A DNA stretch of 5,096 nt, from contig JBKJML010000289.1 of the NCBI GenBank assembly GCA_046596415.1, positions 1 through 5,096 of the forward strand, written 5' to 3'. Position 1 is the stretch's first letter. The number at the start of each line of letters is the position of its first letter. The position numbers were made by a program, and so were the translations under genes. This DNA comes from JBKJML01 sp046596415 (GTDB lineage: Bacteria; Actinomycetota; Thermoleophilia; Gaiellales; Gaiellaceae). Below, in pieces: positions 1 to 5,096 of the stretch. A model generated the notes under the pieces. The model saw nothing but the letters and a program-made list of their open reading frames with translations, was not told the DNA's origin and did not search any database.

Positions 1-417
1 CGCGGTCGTCGCCGTCCACGGTGCGGGCGTCGAGGCCCCGAAGAGCTCGTTCATCGCGATCATCGGCGTCGCGCAGCCGGAGCTCAGGATCGCGTAGTCG
101 AAGAGCTTCTGTGCGGCGGCCTCGAGGCCGCCCGGAGCGGCCGGCTTCGTCGGCGTGCCGATCCGCTTGTTCAGGTACATGTCGAAGAAGACGGTCTGCG
201 AGCCGCGCTTGCGGAGCTCCGGCGGGAGCAGCTCGCCGGCGGTCGCGGCGATCACGCCGGGCTTGCCGAAGAGCTCGTGCCGGAACGGTGTCGAGCCGTC
301 GATGACGTCGATCCAGAGCGGCTTCGCGTCAGGCAGGCCACACGCGCCAGCCGAAGCCGTGCCGGGCAGGGCGAGGACGGCCGTGAGGGCCGCGAGGATG
401 AGGAGCAGTCGTTTCAC
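1..417 (-). CDS. Exported protein of unknown function, N-terminal part (3' end outside window)
   Basis: The open frame covers 139 codons from GTG at 417-415 to the window edge without a stop. It starts MKRLLLILAALTAVLALPG and continues TASA-GACGLPD: a basic start, a hydrophobic core and an A-S-A cleavage site, so export by the Sec pathway is expected, with the mature protein beginning near Gly24. The start is fixed by an in-frame TAA at 429-427, since GTG is the first start codon after it and directly precedes the signal peptide. No Shine-Dalgarno motif precedes it (the upstream bases read CCGCCCCTA), so initiation may be weak or leaderless. The mature part has Cys26 and Cys115, a VFFDMYLNKRIG stretch (76-87) and a CATPMIAMNELFGA stretch (115-128). 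The alternation of strand-like and helical stretches and the Asn-Glu pair (123-124) would suit a TIM-barrel, glycosidase-like fold, but this is a guess. I do not recognise the family with certainty. It lies 163 bases beyond the rpoC stop, behind a terminator. Confidence 0.85.
   Translation of the reverse strand, partial: MKRLLLILAALTAVLALPGTASAGACGLPDAKPLWIDVIDGSTPFRHELFGKPGVIAATAGELLPPELRKRGSQTVFFDMYLNKRIGTPTKPAAPGGLEAAAQKLFDYAILSSGCATPMIAMNELFGASTPAPWTATTA
349..417 (-). other. Signal peptide of the exported protein
   Basis: Codons 1-23 encode Met-Lys-Arg, then a Leu/Ala/Val-rich core of about 14 residues, a Pro-Gly turn and Thr-Ala-Ser-Ala before Gly24. The small residues at -3 and -1 (Ala21, Ala23) fit signal peptidase I. 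The only nearby cysteine is Cys26. Since the +1 residue is Gly rather than Cys, a lipoprotein is unlikely. Confidence 0.85.
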
Positions 418-450
418 TAGGGGCGGTTACACGAGTACCAGAAGGCGCCG

Positions 451-491
451 GCGGCCGTGTCCCCCGCAGCCGTGTCCGAGGGACTGTCCCT
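451..491. repeat. REP-like intergenic element: 13-base palindrome plus 12-bp near-repeat
   Basis: AGGGAC-T-GTCCCT at 479-491 is a perfect 6-bp inverted repeat around one base. Beside it, GCGGCCGTGTCC (451-462) and GCAGCCGTGTCC (466-477) form a direct repeat with 11 of 12 bases equal. GTCC at 474-477 can also pair with GGAC at 481-484, so two hairpins compete. Clustered GGGAC/GTCCC palindromes next to GTGTCC blocks in a short gap resemble repetitive extragenic palindromes that are mobilised by Y1 (RayT/TnpA-REP) transposases elsewhere. Copy number in this genome cannot be seen, and an operator for the downstream gene is an alternative. Confidence 0.5.
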
Positions 492-497
492 GGCAGT

Positions 498-516
498 GCG
501 CGCTGACGCGGCGCGC
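498..516. repeat. Short GC-rich inverted repeat downstream of the rpoC terminator
   Basis: GCGCGC at 498-503 pairs with GCGCGC at 511-516 around a 7-base loop. It lies about a dozen bases beyond the terminator hairpin in the rpoC transcript, so it could act as a second, weaker stop or be part of the neighbouring REP-like element. In DNA this GC-rich a 6-bp stem can arise by chance. Confidence 0.35.
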
Positions 517-528
517 GACAACGGAACG

Positions 529-560
529 ACGAGGGGGCGGCCTCGCGGCCACCCCCTCGT
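529..560 (-). terminator. Putative intrinsic terminator of rpoC
   Basis: On the minus strand the RNA reads ACGAGGGGGUGGCC, then a GCGA loop, then GGCCGCCCCCUCGU. The stem is 14 bp, one pair being a G-U wobble, closed by a GNRA-type tetraloop. It begins 20 bases past the rpoC stop codon. The plus-strand transcript would have a C-A mismatch at the wobble position, so the fold favours the rpoC direction. The tract that follows (CGTTCCGTTGTCG) is only moderately T-rich, as is common in GC-rich bacteria, so termination efficiency cannot be judged by eye. Confidence 0.82.
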
Positions 561-580
561 GTACTGCGATGTCCTGTGAG

Positions 581-5096
<4,516 letters not shown>

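Noticed and set aside
21..305. A 94-codon plus-strand frame opposite the exported-protein gene
   Set aside because: The product is almost only Arg, Ser and Ala, the usual antisense shadow of a GC-rich gene. The minus strand has a coherent signal peptide and codon pattern.
418..450. Possible promoter for the exported-protein gene (TACTCG or TAACCG as a -10 box)
   Set aside because: Neither hexamer ends in T as a normal -10 box does, and no -35 box at proper spacing could be found, so the match is no better than chance.

Overview
The window is GC-rich (roughly two thirds G+C by eye), and both genes lie on the minus strand. The base composition, the actinobacterial-type wording of RpoC (for example residues 526-535, LGAPEIIVNN, and the run after the catalytic site, [20 protein letters not shown]) and the lack of the large proteobacterial trigger-loop insert point to Actinomycetota. 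RpoC carries a long helical extra segment near its N-terminus and a mid-region (NPIFMMANSGARG...) that reads less like Mycobacterium or Streptomyces. This suggests a deep-branching class such as Thermoleophilia (Gaiella/Solirubrobacter-like). The class-level placement is inference.

Layout, in the direction of transcription (right to left). Bases 5096-581 hold almost all of rpoC, the beta' subunit of RNA polymerase. Only its first few tens of codons are missing, cut off by the window edge. Just after the rpoC stop, 560-529 form a strong hairpin that fits an intrinsic terminator. The rest of the gap (528-418) holds a second GC hairpin, a perfect AGGGAC-T-GTCCCT palindrome and a 12-bp near-repeat that look like a REP-type intergenic element. 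Bases 417-1 hold the 5' part of a second minus-strand gene. It encodes a protein with a clear signal peptide and no function I can recognise, and it runs off the left edge.

The two genes do not look functionally linked. rpoC is presumably the last gene of an rpoB-rpoC unit (rpoB would lie beyond the right edge), and the terminator separates it from the exported-protein gene. Apart from the beta' insertion, the REP-like element and the uncharacterised exported protein, this is an ordinary housekeeping region. I see no defence system, mobile-element gene, CRISPR array, tRNA or rRNA. All other long reading frames, on both strands, are GC-rich shadows of these two genes.
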